The position numbers and the translations under genes were made by a program. Shown here piece by piece: positions 1 to 8,904 of a stretch of 47,413 nucleotides of DNA; position 1 is the stretch's first letter, and each line of letters opens with the position of its first letter. The stretch is from Anaerolineae bacterium (GTDB taxonomy: Bacteria > Chloroflexota > Anaerolineae > Aggregatilineales > Phototrophicaceae). The notes under the pieces are model-generated. The model had not been told where the DNA came from. It did no database searches and saw only the letters and a list, made by a program, of their open reading frames with translations. The stretch is taken from contig JAIOHM010000048.1 of the NCBI GenBank assembly GCA_019912965.1, positions 1 to 47,413 on the forward strand. Reading direction: 5' to 3'.

Positions 1-185
1 GAGTCCATAACGCGGTGATTCTGGCTCGAAAAATGGCTTTGCGTTAAAAGTGTCGTCCAATGAACCGCACGCGAGGAGGGGAGTCCATACCCACGCGATT
101 CGGCCTCGAAAACGGCTTTACATTAAAAGTGTCGTGACCAAACAGAGAGGGCACAGTAAGTTTTTCTGGCGCTAAAAGCGAACCT
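1..185. repeat. Gene-free left edge with a two-copy 55-nt direct repeat
   Basis: There is no convincing gene here. Positions 1-56 and 81-135 are imperfect direct copies. Both begin GAGTCCATA, share CTCGAAAA and GGCTTT in the middle, and end TTAAAAGTGTCGT. They differ by about a dozen substitutions and one indel, and are separated by about 24 nt. The end of the TIR-WD40 gene lies immediately to the right. I see no open frame, U-run terminator or RNA family signature. The role is unknown. Confidence 0.7.
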
Positions 186-3100
186 CTACTGCGCCAATTC
201 GATCACCGAGCGGAGTACCCAACCGGGTGTGCCGTCGTCCAGTTGAATTTGTACCCAAGCGACTTCGCTCACCGAGTCCAGCACCACCACCGTTTGCCCG
301 GAAGCCACCTGTCCAACCCGCCCAAAACCTTCGCCGGGGCCGCTGCGAACATTGGCGGCTGCACCATTGCTGGTTTGAATCTGCCCCGTCGGCACAGGCG
401 TTGGTGAAGGAGTGAAGGTCATGGTTGGGGTTAGTGTGATGGTTGGCGTCAGAGTCGGCAGCAGCGTCCCGGTGGGCGTCAATGTCGGCACGATGCCATC
501 CAAACACAGCGGCTTGACGTTGTACTGCGACCGCTGTGGACAGGTCAGCGTGATGATTTCGCGGTTCTGCTCAATCCAATTAACGGTATCTTCCAGCGAT
601 TCGATGCGCCAGATGAAGATGTTATCCCGGTTGCTGGCGGAAATGGCCGAACGCCCATCCTGACTGAAGGCTACGCTCACCACCTCATCGGTATGCCCAG
701 TGAAGCGCCGCAAAGGTTGTCCGTTGCTCATGTCCCACAGGATGAGGGTTTGATCGTCCGAAGCGGTCAGCATGGTTTCGCCGTCCGGACTGAAGGCCAT
801 CGCGTTCACGCCGCCCTTATGCCCGATCAGCGCCAAGAGTTGGTCACCCGTCGCTGCGTCCCAAACAATCACGCCGTTTTCGGTCTGCCCCAAAGCCGCC
901 ACCACTGTGCGTCCGTTGGGGTCGAAAGCCAGCACATTCACCGGACTGCTAAAGCCGATTAAGCGATGGCGTTCTGTGCCGTCGGCAGTGTTCCAAATAA
1001 TCAGGGCTTGCGTATCGTCTTCCCCACGAGAAACTGAGGCTGCCAATTGGCTGTCCGGGCTGAGGGCTACCCGCGTGATGGGCACACCTTGCAGGCTGTT
1101 CGGCAGCATAATGCGGCTGACGACCTGCCGCCCAACGGTATCCCACACGATCAAAAACGACTTGTCAGCGGCGGCTGTGCCATCGCCCGCAAAAACCGGA
1201 AGCGACCCGCCGAAAATAACCGTTTGACCGTTTGCGCTGTAGGCCATCGCCTGCACCCGCATCCGCACACTGTCCTGCGAGAGAAATGCGCCCGTTGCCA
1301 GATCATACGAGACGACGCTGCTAAATTCGGGGATGACCAGTTTATCGAAGTCTTCGTCATAAACCCCGTTGCGTTCGGAACGATCATTGGCGCGGGCGCT
1401 GCTGGCGACCAGCACACTCGCCTGTATCGGATTAAAAGCCAGCGGTGACGAACCGACAGTGAAGGGGGTAATGATATTGCTGTTGTCGCGCGCATTCCAT
1501 ACGCCGACCGCGCCCGCGCTCAGGTTTTGCCCATAAATGATTGAGCCATCCGGGCTGAAGCCGATTTGCCCGACGCGCGTCCCGCCGATTTGTAAGTCCC
1601 CAATCTGGGTACTTTCGCGTTCGCTGATGTCCCACAGGCGGACGTTGCCTTCAGCAATCGAGTAGGCATAATTGCCATCGCGGCTGAAGCCCGCTTCGGT
1701 GATCGGACGATTGTGTCCGGTGAAGCGGCGCAGTTCTTTGCCTGTGGTCACGTCATAAAGCGAAAGGCCGTAAATCCGTCCGTACAATCCACCGACCAAC
1801 GCGGTTTGGCTGTCCGGGCTGAAGGCTAAACTGAACACGTTCCACTCGTCCGGCGCGAGTTCGCCGGTTTCAAAAACGCGCTCCAACGCGCCATCGATCA
1901 TGCGCCACAACTCGACCGAACGGCGGGTGGTGTTATAGGTGTCGCCGTCGAGATACGAACGACCTTCGGAATGTACCAGCGCGAAGCGTCCATCCGGGCT
2001 GAAGGCGATTTGCATGATGTAATCTTCACGGGCAATGCCGCGCCGGAATTCAAAATTCAGCGTCCCTTGACTGGCGTTCCATAAGCGGAGAAAGCCGTTT
2101 TCATTTCCGTCGGTGTAGGCCAACCGTCCATCCGGGCTGTAACCGCGATATTTGGCGCTGAGATTGCTGTACGGGCGGTTCAAATCCGGCGCGGGCAAAC
2201 GCCCTAAACGCGGCTGATCCTGATTGACTGCGTAAGCCTGTGCCTGACCGTTGGCGCTGAAGAAGACGTTATCGACCGATGCGCCGAAAGAATCCAGCGT
2301 GATTTGTGCGCCGCCGGAATTCAAATCCCACAAAATGGCGCGGCGGTCTGCCCCACCGGAAACTAATTTGGGTTCGGTCGGGCTGTAGGCCAACGCGTTG
2401 ATGCGTCCGGTATGCCCGTTCAAGACTTGCACCACGTCGCTGGTTGTGATGTCCCACACGATAATCATCCCGGTTTCGTCGCCGGAAGCCAGATAGCGTC
2501 CGTCCGGGCTGAACACGGCTGCCGTCACCCAACCGTTGTGGCCTGAGAGCGTCAGAATCTGACGGCGTTCGATGGTGTTCCATACGGCTAAGGTTGGGCC
2601 ATCCGGCGAGGTGACGAACAGGCTGGCATCCGGGTTGAACAATCCGCCGAAGGCATAAATCGTGATTTCACGGGTGCGGTCGCGGCCATTTTCGCGGTAG
2701 GTTTCAATCTCCTGCCGTTGGGCGCGGGTCATATTCAGGCGGACGGCGAAGGGTGCAGCGCGGTTGAGCAAACGCTGCGCCTGCGTCAGGGAGGGATTCA
2801 ATTCGCTGGCTTCCAATGCGAGGGCGATGGCAATATCCGGGTTGCCCGCGTCCAATAATTGTTCACCGCTGGAAGCGAGTGCCTGCGCCCGCGCCTGCTG
2901 CTCGTTATAGACGGCGGTTTCTTGCGCGGCGACAGCGGTCACGGCGCTGTTTTGGGCGAAACGTTCCTGCGTCGCTGCGCGGTCAGCTTCAAAAACGGCG
3001 GTTTCTCCGGCGGCTTGGGCAGCCACAGCTTGCCTCGCAGCTTCGGCGGCGTTGATTTCTGCCTGCGCCTGCGCGGTCACAGCAATCGACTGCTGGGTTG

Positions 3101-4697
3101 CGCGGTTGTCGGCTTCGCTCTGAGCGCGGAATTGGGCGGTGGCGTTGGCATCGGCTTCACTCTGGGCGATTGCCTGGGCGGTGGCATTGGAATCGGCGGC
3201 AGCAATAGCGGTAGCAGCTAGATAAAGCGCCTCACCTTGTGCGAAGGTGGCAGTGATGGCGCTGTTCAAGGCTTCCTGCGCGTTAATTTCGGCTTGTGCT
3301 TGTGCAGTGACTGCAATGGACTGCTGGGTGGCGCGGCTGTCGGCTTCGCGTTGGGCACGGAATTGGGCAGTAGCGTTGGCATCGGCTTCGCTCTGAGCGC
3401 GGAATTGGGCGGTCGCATTGGCATCGGCAGCAGCTATCGCGGTAGCCGCTTGATTGAGCGCATCGCCCTGCGCTATCGTAGCAATCGCCGCCTGCGCTAC
3501 TGCAACCGCCTGCGCGGTGGCATTGTCGTAGGCTTCTCTTTGTGCAACCGCCTGCGCCGTTGCATTGGCGTCGGCTTCGCTCTGGGCGACGGCTTGCGCG
3601 GTGGCGTTTGAATAGGCGGCGGCCTGGGCAGTGGCGGCTTGATTGAGCGCATCACCCTGCGCGAAGGTGGCAGTCAGGGCGTTACGTTCGGCACGTTCGG
3701 CATTAAATTCGGCCTGTATCTGGGCAGTGACTGCGATGGACTGCTGCGTAGCGCGGCTGTTGGCCTCGCTCTGGGCGCGTATCTGCGCGGTGGCATTGGC
3801 ATTGGCTTCAAAAACGGCTGTACCCTGTGCGGCCTGTGCCGTGTTGAAATTGCTCTGTGCCAGATCATAATTGGCCTGCGCGGTTTGGGCGTTCTCCTCG
3901 GCACGATTCGCCTCGAAAACGGCTGTGCCTTCGGCGGCATGGGCGGTCGCGGCTTGCAGCGCGACTTCGGTCACACGCACCTGAGCCGTCGCCGCGTTAT
4001 CCCCAGCAATGCGCGATTGGGTCAGGCCAAAAATCGCCAGTGAGAGCGCCACCAGAAAAGCAATTGAAACCCCATACAGCAGCAAACGCTGCCGCCGATT
4101 TTCCGCCGCGCGGCTGGCGAGGATATAGCGTTCATGGAGTTCGGTGGGCGGTGGATGCTTGCCGGAGGCAGTAGCCAGCCACGCTTCCGCCCCGCGGAAT
4201 TCCCCGCCCGTCAGCAGGAAATTATTACCGCTGCCATTCCGTTCCCATTCGCGGGCGCGAACCAGCAAACGGGTATGTTCCCGCACATAACTCAGGTCGG
4301 TATCAATCGAATCGATGAGCGTTTTGAAGGCATGGTCAAAAACATCGGTTTCGCGGAAGTAAATCCAGTTGTGGGAATTGACCGCTGGATGAACATTCAG
4401 CCCTTCCTGACCGGGATCAGCCTCGCGCCGGAGTACTGGGACAAAGCGCTTGTTGTTGCTGATGGCATAGTCGATTTCCCGGCGGCATACATCCGAGCCG
4501 AGTGAGTTCGGTGTGATGACGAATACAAAGGTGTCTGATGCATCGATGCCGCCTTCAATTTCCCTCCACCAGTCGGCTGTGGCCGGAATATCTTCCCAAT
4601 CCACCCAAACATCGCGTTCAAGTTTTGCTAACGCGCTGTGCAGTTGGAGGACAAAATCCTTATCTCTGCGCGAATAGGAAATAAAAACATCCGACAT
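186..4697 (-). CDS. TIR domain–transmembrane–Ala-rich–WD40–SH3 giant protein
   Basis: This 1503-aa protein has an N-terminal TIR domain (about 1-130; starts MSDVFISYSRRD; the Glu in VDWEDIP sits where TIR NADases carry their catalytic Glu). A basic conserved stretch and one TM helix (about 205-228, GVSIAFLVALSLAIF) follow. Next comes an Ala/Gln/Thr-rich probable coiled coil (about 235-640), then 12 or more WD40 repeats (about 680-1390, with FSPDGR and VWD signatures), a Pro/Thr linker and an SH3b domain (NVRSGPGEGFGRVG). TIR is predicted cytoplasmic and the repeats extracytoplasmic. A TTG exists 15 nt upstream, but GGAG lies 9 nt before the ATG at 4697, so I start there. Proteins of this layout are known in Chloroflexota and cyanobacteria; a signalling or NAD-hydrolysing role is inferred. 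Confidence 0.9.
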   Translation of the reverse strand: MSDVFISYSRRDKDFVLQLHSALAKLERDVWVDWEDIPATADWWREIEGGIDASDTFVFVITPNSLGSDVCRREIDYAISNNKRFVPVLRREADPGQEGLNVHPAVNSHNWIYFRETDVFDHAFKTLIDSIDTDLSYVREHTRLLVRAREWERNGSGNNFLLTGGEFRGAEAWLATASGKHPPPTELHERYILASRAAENRRQRLLLYGVSIAFLVALSLAIFGLTQSRIAGDNAATAQVRVTEVALQAATAHAAEGTAVFEANRAEENAQTAQANYDLAQSNFNTAQAAQGTAVFEANANATAQIRAQSEANSRATQQSIAVTAQIQAEFNAERAERNALTATFAQGDALNQAATAQAAAYSNATAQAVAQSEADANATAQAVAQREAYDNATAQAVAVAQAAIATIAQGDALNQAATAIAAADANATAQFRAQSEADANATAQFRAQREADSRATQQSIAVTAQAQAEINAQEALNSAITATFAQGEALYLAATAIAAADSNATAQAIAQSEADANATAQFRAQSEADNRATQQSIAVTAQAQAEINAAEAARQAVAAQAAGETAVFEADRAATQERFAQNSAVTAVAAQETAVYNEQQARAQALASSGEQLLDAGNPDIAIALALEASELNPSLTQAQRLLNRAAPFAVRLNMTRAQRQEIETYRENGRDRTREITIYAFGGLFNPDASLFVTSPDGPTLAVWNTIERRQILTLSGHNGWVTAAVFSPDGRYLASGDETGMIIVWDITTSDVVQVLNGHTGRINALAYSPTEPKLVSGGADRRAILWDLNSGGAQITLDSFGASVDNVFFSANGQAQAYAVNQDQPRLGRLPAPDLNRPYSNLSAKYRGYSPDGRLAYTDGNENGFLRLWNASQGTLNFEFRRGIAREDYIMQIAFSPDGRFALVHSEGRSYLDGDTYNTTRRSVELWRMIDGALERVFETGELAPDEWNVFSLAFSPDSQTALVGGLYGRIYGLSLYDVTTGKELRRFTGHNRPITEAGFSRDGNYAYSIAEGNVRLWDISERESTQIGDLQIGGTRVGQIGFSPDGSIIYGQNLSAGAVGVWNARDNSNIITPFTVGSSPLAFNPIQASVLVASSARANDRSERNGVYDEDFDKLVIPEFSSVVSYDLATGAFLSQDSVRMRVQAMAYSANGQTVIFGGSLPVFAGDGTAAADKSFLIVWDTVGRQVVSRIMLPNSLQGVPITRVALSPDSQLAASVSRGEDDTQALIIWNTADGTERHRLIGFSSPVNVLAFDPNGRTVVAALGQTENGVIVWDAATGDQLLALIGHKGGVNAMAFSPDGETMLTASDDQTLILWDMSNGQPLRRFTGHTDEVVSVAFSQDGRSAISASNRDNIFIWRIESLEDTVNWIEQNREIITLTCPQRSQYNVKPLCLDGIVPTLTPTGTLLPTLTPTITLTPTMTFTPSPTPVPTGQIQTSNGAAANVRSGPGEGFGRVGQVASGQTVVVLDSVSEVAWVQIQLDDGTPGWVLRSVIELAQ
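2890..3990 (-). repeat. Internal Ala-rich coding repeat of the TIR-WD40 gene
   Basis: The segment encodes near-repeats such as NATAQAVAQSEAD and RATQQSIAVTAQ, the latter three times, each inside a longer block that also contains TATFAQG and ALNQAATA. The larger unit is roughly 130-150 residues. It predicts an extended, probably coiled-coil stalk just outside the membrane, between the TM helix and the WD40 propellers. Repeat number may vary between strains or be miscounted in short-read assemblies. Confidence 0.75.
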
Positions 4698-4793
4698 GGG
4701 CGGAGTCTCCAATAACTACGACACATAAATGCGCTTTTTTCATAAAATATAACGCGCGAGGGCAAGTGTTACAAATATGTTTGCTATTCAGAT

Positions 4794-4802
4794 TGTGATA
4801 AT
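4794..4802 (+). promoter_or_regulatory. Extended -10 promoter for the small membrane protein/BNR operon
   Basis: TGTGATAAT fits the extended -10 pattern TGn+TATAAT with one mismatch. No good -35 is visible. The predicted transcript would begin near 4809, about 46 nt before the ATG at 4855. Confidence 0.4.
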
Positions 4803-4854
4803 TTCGCACAAAACAGCATTCATTAATTATCGGCCTGAGTTAGAAAGGTTAAGT

Positions 4855-5094
4855 ATGTTCGCTTTACTTCGTGCGGTTTCCTCTCAACAACTGCTCATCG
4901 AACAACTTCCTGCTCTGTTGGTCGCTATCTTCATCGCAGAAAACTTCTATAAATTTCGCAGTTTTACGCTGGAATGTGTCGCGTTTCTTGTGACGTGGTA
5001 CGTTACCGATGCCATCCTCACTCAGGTATACAAGGCTCTGGTTCGGGCTGGAGTTATCAATGACCCACGCATCGTTCCAGCAGCTAAGGATTAA
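4855..5094 (+). CDS. Small integral membrane protein (79 aa)
   Basis: I do not recognise the family. The product is about 79 aa with two hydrophobic stretches (about residues 15-28, LPALLVAIFIAENF, and 35-52, LECVAFLVTWYVTDAILT) and a short polar C-terminus. The open frame extends to 4777, but the ATG at 4855 is preceded by AGAAAGG at good spacing, so the short form is preferred. The stop lies 5 nt before the ATG of the large BNR-repeat protein, so the two are very likely co-transcribed. It might be a membrane partner or release factor for that protein; this is inference only. Confidence 0.7.
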   Translation: MFALLRAVSSQQLLIEQLPALLVAIFIAENFYKFRSFTLECVAFLVTWYVTDAILTQVYKALVRAGVINDPRIVPAAKD

Positions 5095-5099
5095 AGATC

Positions 5100-8000
5100 A
5101 TGACATTTGATTATATGCATGGTAATGAGAACTATGAGGGACGATACAAAGATCGACCCGACTTCGGCAACCGTAAACGCAATCTTGAGTGGCGGGATAA
5201 CTGGTTTTACCTGACGCGTCCACGTGACCCATTTGTATTTAATGAACTGGTAATCAATGCGCTGGACTTGAAAAGGCGGCTTATCAAACAGGCTATAGAA
5301 CTAGGCGATCATGCAGCGGGTTATGCGCCAGCAGGCCCAGCGGTGGCGGGAACCCCATGGTTCAACATCGGGCCGCGTAACATCAATGGTCGGGTGAAGG
5401 CATTGGCAGTTCATCCTACCAATGCGAATATTGTTTACGCTGGCTCGGCAAGCGGGGGTGTGTGGCGCAGCACCAATGCAGGACAATCGTGGGATCCACT
5501 GTGGGATCAACAAGAATCGCTTGCGATTGGCGGGATTGCAATTGCTCGCAGCAATCCCGATGTGATTTATGCTGGCACAGGAGAATGGACACCGGGTTGG
5601 GGGCCTAGCTATCCCGGAACAGGGGTTTATGTATCGACCAATGGCGGTACAACCTGGACTCGGCGCGCAGGAGTCAACACCGCCCGAATTGCTCAAGTGC
5701 TGGTTTCGCATACCAATCCGCAATTAGTCTATGTTGCTTGTGACAGCGGATTTCGCATGTCGAACGATGGGGGTGTGAACTGGACGACCAGCCATACTGG
5801 TGAAATTAGCGACGCTGTGATGAGTCCTACAGATGCGAATACCATCTATATCGCCGTCCGGTTTGATGCGATCTACAAAACCACTGATGGCGGCACAACT
5901 TGGACACAACTGACGAATGGGCCAATGGGCGCGGATGCTGCATGGCTGCGGCTAACGATTGGACACACAGGAGCGCACGGCACAAACTTCGTGGCTTCTA
6001 AACAAGATGGCACGATCCGCACCAGTATTGACGGCGGGTTAAACTGGACAGCGTTGGCAGGCAGTCATGGCGGGGTTAGCTATCACCAGTGGACAAATCT
6101 GTTTTCGGCTGCGCCGAACAATGAAAATATTTTGTTGGCGGCTGGGGTTGGCATGGAACGCACGGCTAACGGCGGCAGCACTTGGTCAGCGATCAGCACG
6201 GGTGGATGGGATCATCACCGGGCAGTCTTCGCACCTTCGGACTATAACATTGTTTATATGTGCTGCGACGCAGGCATGTTTCGTTCAGCCGATCAAGGGG
6301 CAACATGGCGCAAAGTGAGTGATGGCTTGATCGTCACGCAGTTCTATGATCTGGGTTCGTGGGAAACCTTGAGCAATGTGATCGGCGGTGGCGCACAAGA
6401 TAACGGTACGATTATGACTACTGGCGGATTAACGTGGCGGCAAATTTGGGGGGCGGACGGAGGGTACTTTGTCATCAACCCGAATAACCCACGCGAAATC
6501 TATGCCGAAAGTCAAAACACAGCCCTCGTAAAGTCGACGGATGGCGGCAATAACTGGGTTGGAGCTACAGGTGGATTAGTCGGCGCTACGCAATGGGTCG
6601 GCGTGATTACAATGGATCCCAACAATACCAACCGTTTATTCTGTGGGACAGATAGACTATTCCGCACCCTTGATGGTTGCGCCACCGATTGGGTACAGGT
6701 TAGCCAGCAGCTTTCAGGTGGCGTTAGCAGTTTGGCAATCGCCCCATCAAATACCAATCGCGTCTATGCCTCAACCGGCGGCGGTAGTATTTACCGTACA
6801 GATGACGGCGGCAACACCAATCCCTGGGCGGATAAAACGGCTGCACCACTGCCGACTCGTGGTATCACAGATATTGCGGTGTTCCGCACGGATGCTAACC
6901 GGGTCGCTATCATCTTTGGTGGAACGAACTTCAGCGGCAGCAACGCCAACCATGTTTTCCTAAGTACGAACGGCGGCGATAGCTGGATGGACATCAGCGG
7001 CAACCTACCCAATATCACAATGAGCGCAATCGTATTCCATCCGACAGATACCAATACCCTGTATGTGGGCACGGATGTGGGCGTTTACCGCACAATCAAT
7101 GGCGGGGGGATGTGGACGGCCTTCGACAACGGCATCCCGAATGTCATCGTCACCGATCTGCATGTCGATAACGAGGATGCTGCGCTGTATGCCTCGACGA
7201 TGGGGCGCGGGATGTATAAAGTCTCGATTAGCGGAACAACTGAGCCTGTGGTTGATGTCTATCTGCGCGACAGCATACTCGATACGGGCGAACGCACACC
7301 TACTCCCTCAGACTATCCCAACCCTAACGATACAACTAATCAAGTCTATTGGTGGACAAGTCCGGATATTAAAGTGGAAGTTCAGCCTTTTTACACACCA
7401 GATGCGGTGTTTGACGGTGTAGAGTTCGATAACGATCTGGTACATGATGATCCGCAGCGCAACCGCACCAACCGCTTCTATTTGCAGGTTCACAATTGCG
7501 GCTGGCAAGATGCCACCAACGTGCGAATTCGGGCTTTTTTCACTGATGCTTCAGCGGGTTTGCCGAACTTGCCAATCGATTTCTGGACAGCTTTCCCTAC
7601 CAGCGACCCTGCGCCAAATGCGTGGCAGCCGATTGGGCCGATGCGCGTTATCTCCACATTAGAGCCAAATCGCCCGGTTATCGTCAGTTGGGATTGGCTT
7701 GTGCCAACCAGTGCCGCGACACATTCGTGCCTGCTGGCGCTCATAACCTGCAACGAAGAACCGCTGAACACCACCGAACTTAACATCGCTACCTTGATTA
7801 CCACCAATAAGCAGGTCTGCCTGAAAAATCTGCACGTGGTCAATTCCAGCGGGCCTGCGCCGTTCATGGCAACCATCAATTTCAACAATGGCCTGCCCGA
7901 TGATGACCAGATTGACATCATCTTCCAACCATCCAACTTCATCGGCGGGAGTTACGGTTTGCTACTGCCGCCTATCGAAGTTGTCAATGAGGCAGAGGCG

Positions 8001-8768
8001 CTGAACGGCGTAACGGTTTATCCACTGCGTGAAGGCGAATTTATCGGCAGGTGGTATGATCCTTCCGGTATGCTGGAACCTGAACTCAATGGGTTACTTT
8101 CCACACTCGATCTCAGGTATGTTTTTGAGTTCGACCCAGCAAAGGTGTCCGAACTGCGAGGCATTCGGTTGCCCCCCGGCGAAACGCTGCACGGCGTGGT
8201 GACACTGTTGGGCAGCCGCCGTGTGGAAACAGGACAGTCGCAGCAGTTCACGATTATGCAGCGCCAAAAAGGTGAGATTGTCGGCGGCAGTACCTATGAG
8301 CTTCGCCTCAAACGCGCGGCTAAACTGCTGCCCGTCAGCCGCATTCGGGTCATCCTCGAAAAAGTGGAAATCCTGAACGATCACGATCCTTGGATCAAAG
8401 GGGCGGGTGATTTCACGTTTATCACGGCACTCACGTTTAACGATGACCCATGCCGCCGCCAGTACTGCCGCGTCCCACAAAAGGGCAATATTCACATCAG
8501 CGATTTCCCATCAAAAAACACGGCTGTATTGGATGTCTGTGTGTTCGACGGCCTGGTGATGGAAAATGACAACATGCAGTTATCGGTGCTGCCCGTCGAA
8601 GAAGATTGGCTTGACCCCGACGACGAATTAAAACGTTACAGCCGGTCATTTTCCGCCCCCCCCGAATCGTGGGTGGGCAGCTACACACCCACTGATGAAA
8701 CTGGCGAAGATCCAGAGAGTCTGAAAGAGTGGCGCATCTGGTATCGGGTCGAATCCGTTCGCCTGTAA
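5100..8768 (+). CDS. Large BNR/sortilin-like beta-propeller protein
   Basis: This 1222-aa protein carries about ten Asp-box/BNR motifs (STNGGTTW, SNDGGVNW, TTDGGTTW, SIDGGLNW, SADQGATW, STNGGDSW and others) across residues about 75-720. That predicts one or two beta-propellers of the Vps10/sortilin or exo-alpha-sialidase type. Residues about 730-1222 form a second region without recognised motifs, probably beta-rich. The N-terminus (MTFDYMHGNENYEGRYKDRP) has no signal peptide or TM helix. AAGGA lies 9 nt before the ATG. No catalytic sialidase residues are evident, so an enzyme assignment is not supported; a binding or scaffold role is more likely. A strong terminator follows directly. Confidence 0.85.
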   Translation: MTFDYMHGNENYEGRYKDRPDFGNRKRNLEWRDNWFYLTRPRDPFVFNELVINALDLKRRLIKQAIELGDHAAGYAPAGPAVAGTPWFNIGPRNINGRVKALAVHPTNANIVYAGSASGGVWRSTNAGQSWDPLWDQQESLAIGGIAIARSNPDVIYAGTGEWTPGWGPSYPGTGVYVSTNGGTTWTRRAGVNTARIAQVLVSHTNPQLVYVACDSGFRMSNDGGVNWTTSHTGEISDAVMSPTDANTIYIAVRFDAIYKTTDGGTTWTQLTNGPMGADAAWLRLTIGHTGAHGTNFVASKQDGTIRTSIDGGLNWTALAGSHGGVSYHQWTNLFSAAPNNENILLAAGVGMERTANGGSTWSAISTGGWDHHRAVFAPSDYNIVYMCCDAGMFRSADQGATWRKVSDGLIVTQFYDLGSWETLSNVIGGGAQDNGTIMTTGGLTWRQIWGADGGYFVINPNNPREIYAESQNTALVKSTDGGNNWVGATGGLVGATQWVGVITMDPNNTNRLFCGTDRLFRTLDGCATDWVQVSQQLSGGVSSLAIAPSNTNRVYASTGGGSIYRTDDGGNTNPWADKTAAPLPTRGITDIAVFRTDANRVAIIFGGTNFSGSNANHVFLSTNGGDSWMDISGNLPNITMSAIVFHPTDTNTLYVGTDVGVYRTINGGGMWTAFDNGIPNVIVTDLHVDNEDAALYASTMGRGMYKVSISGTTEPVVDVYLRDSILDTGERTPTPSDYPNPNDTTNQVYWWTSPDIKVEVQPFYTPDAVFDGVEFDNDLVHDDPQRNRTNRFYLQVHNCGWQDATNVRIRAFFTDASAGLPNLPIDFWTAFPTSDPAPNAWQPIGPMRVISTLEPNRPVIVSWDWLVPTSAATHSCLLALITCNEEPLNTTELNIATLITTNKQVCLKNLHVVNSSGPAPFMATINFNNGLPDDDQIDIIFQPSNFIGGSYGLLLPPIEVVNEAEALNGVTVYPLREGEFIGRWYDPSGMLEPELNGLLSTLDLRYVFEFDPAKVSELRGIRLPPGETLHGVVTLLGSRRVETGQSQQFTIMQRQKGEIVGGSTYELRLKRAAKLLPVSRIRVILEKVEILNDHDPWIKGAGDFTFITALTFNDDPCRRQYCRVPQKGNIHISDFPSKNTAVLDVCVFDGLVMENDNMQLSVLPVEEDWLDPDDELKRYSRSFSAPPESWVGSYTPTDETGEDPESLKEWRIWYRVESVRL

Positions 8769-8786
8769 ATACTAATAAAATCTCTT

Positions 8787-8821
8787 ACCCGCCTTACCCA
8801 ACATGAGGCGGGTTCTTTTTA
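8787..8821 (+). terminator. Rho-independent terminator after the BNR protein
   Basis: A perfect 8-bp stem ACCCGCCT/AGGCGGGT (8787-8794 with 8806-8813) with an 11-nt loop is followed by TCTTTTTAT. Confidence 0.85.
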
Positions 8822-8827
8822 TATGTT

Positions 8828-8855
8828 TTTACACATTCTCAAAACTGAATATAAC
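8828..8855 (+). promoter_or_regulatory. Predicted promoter of the DUF4397-fasciclin gene
   Basis: TTTACA (8828-8833) and TATAAC (8850-8855) each match consensus at 5 of 6 positions, with a 16-bp spacer. The start site is expected near 8862, about 43 nt before the ATG. Confidence 0.5.
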
Positions 8856-8904
8856 AACCATGATATAGTGACCCTCATCGAAAATTAGTTTATGGAGCGC
8901 AAAA

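Noticed and set aside
3237..4043. Two Gly/Leu-rich frames antisense to the TIR-WD40 stalk
   Set aside because: They are shadows of the Ala-rich repeats; the composition is a direct complement of GCN codons.
4777..4854. A 26-residue N-terminal extension of the small membrane protein
   Set aside because: It would overlap the predicted promoter, and its start lacks a ribosome site.
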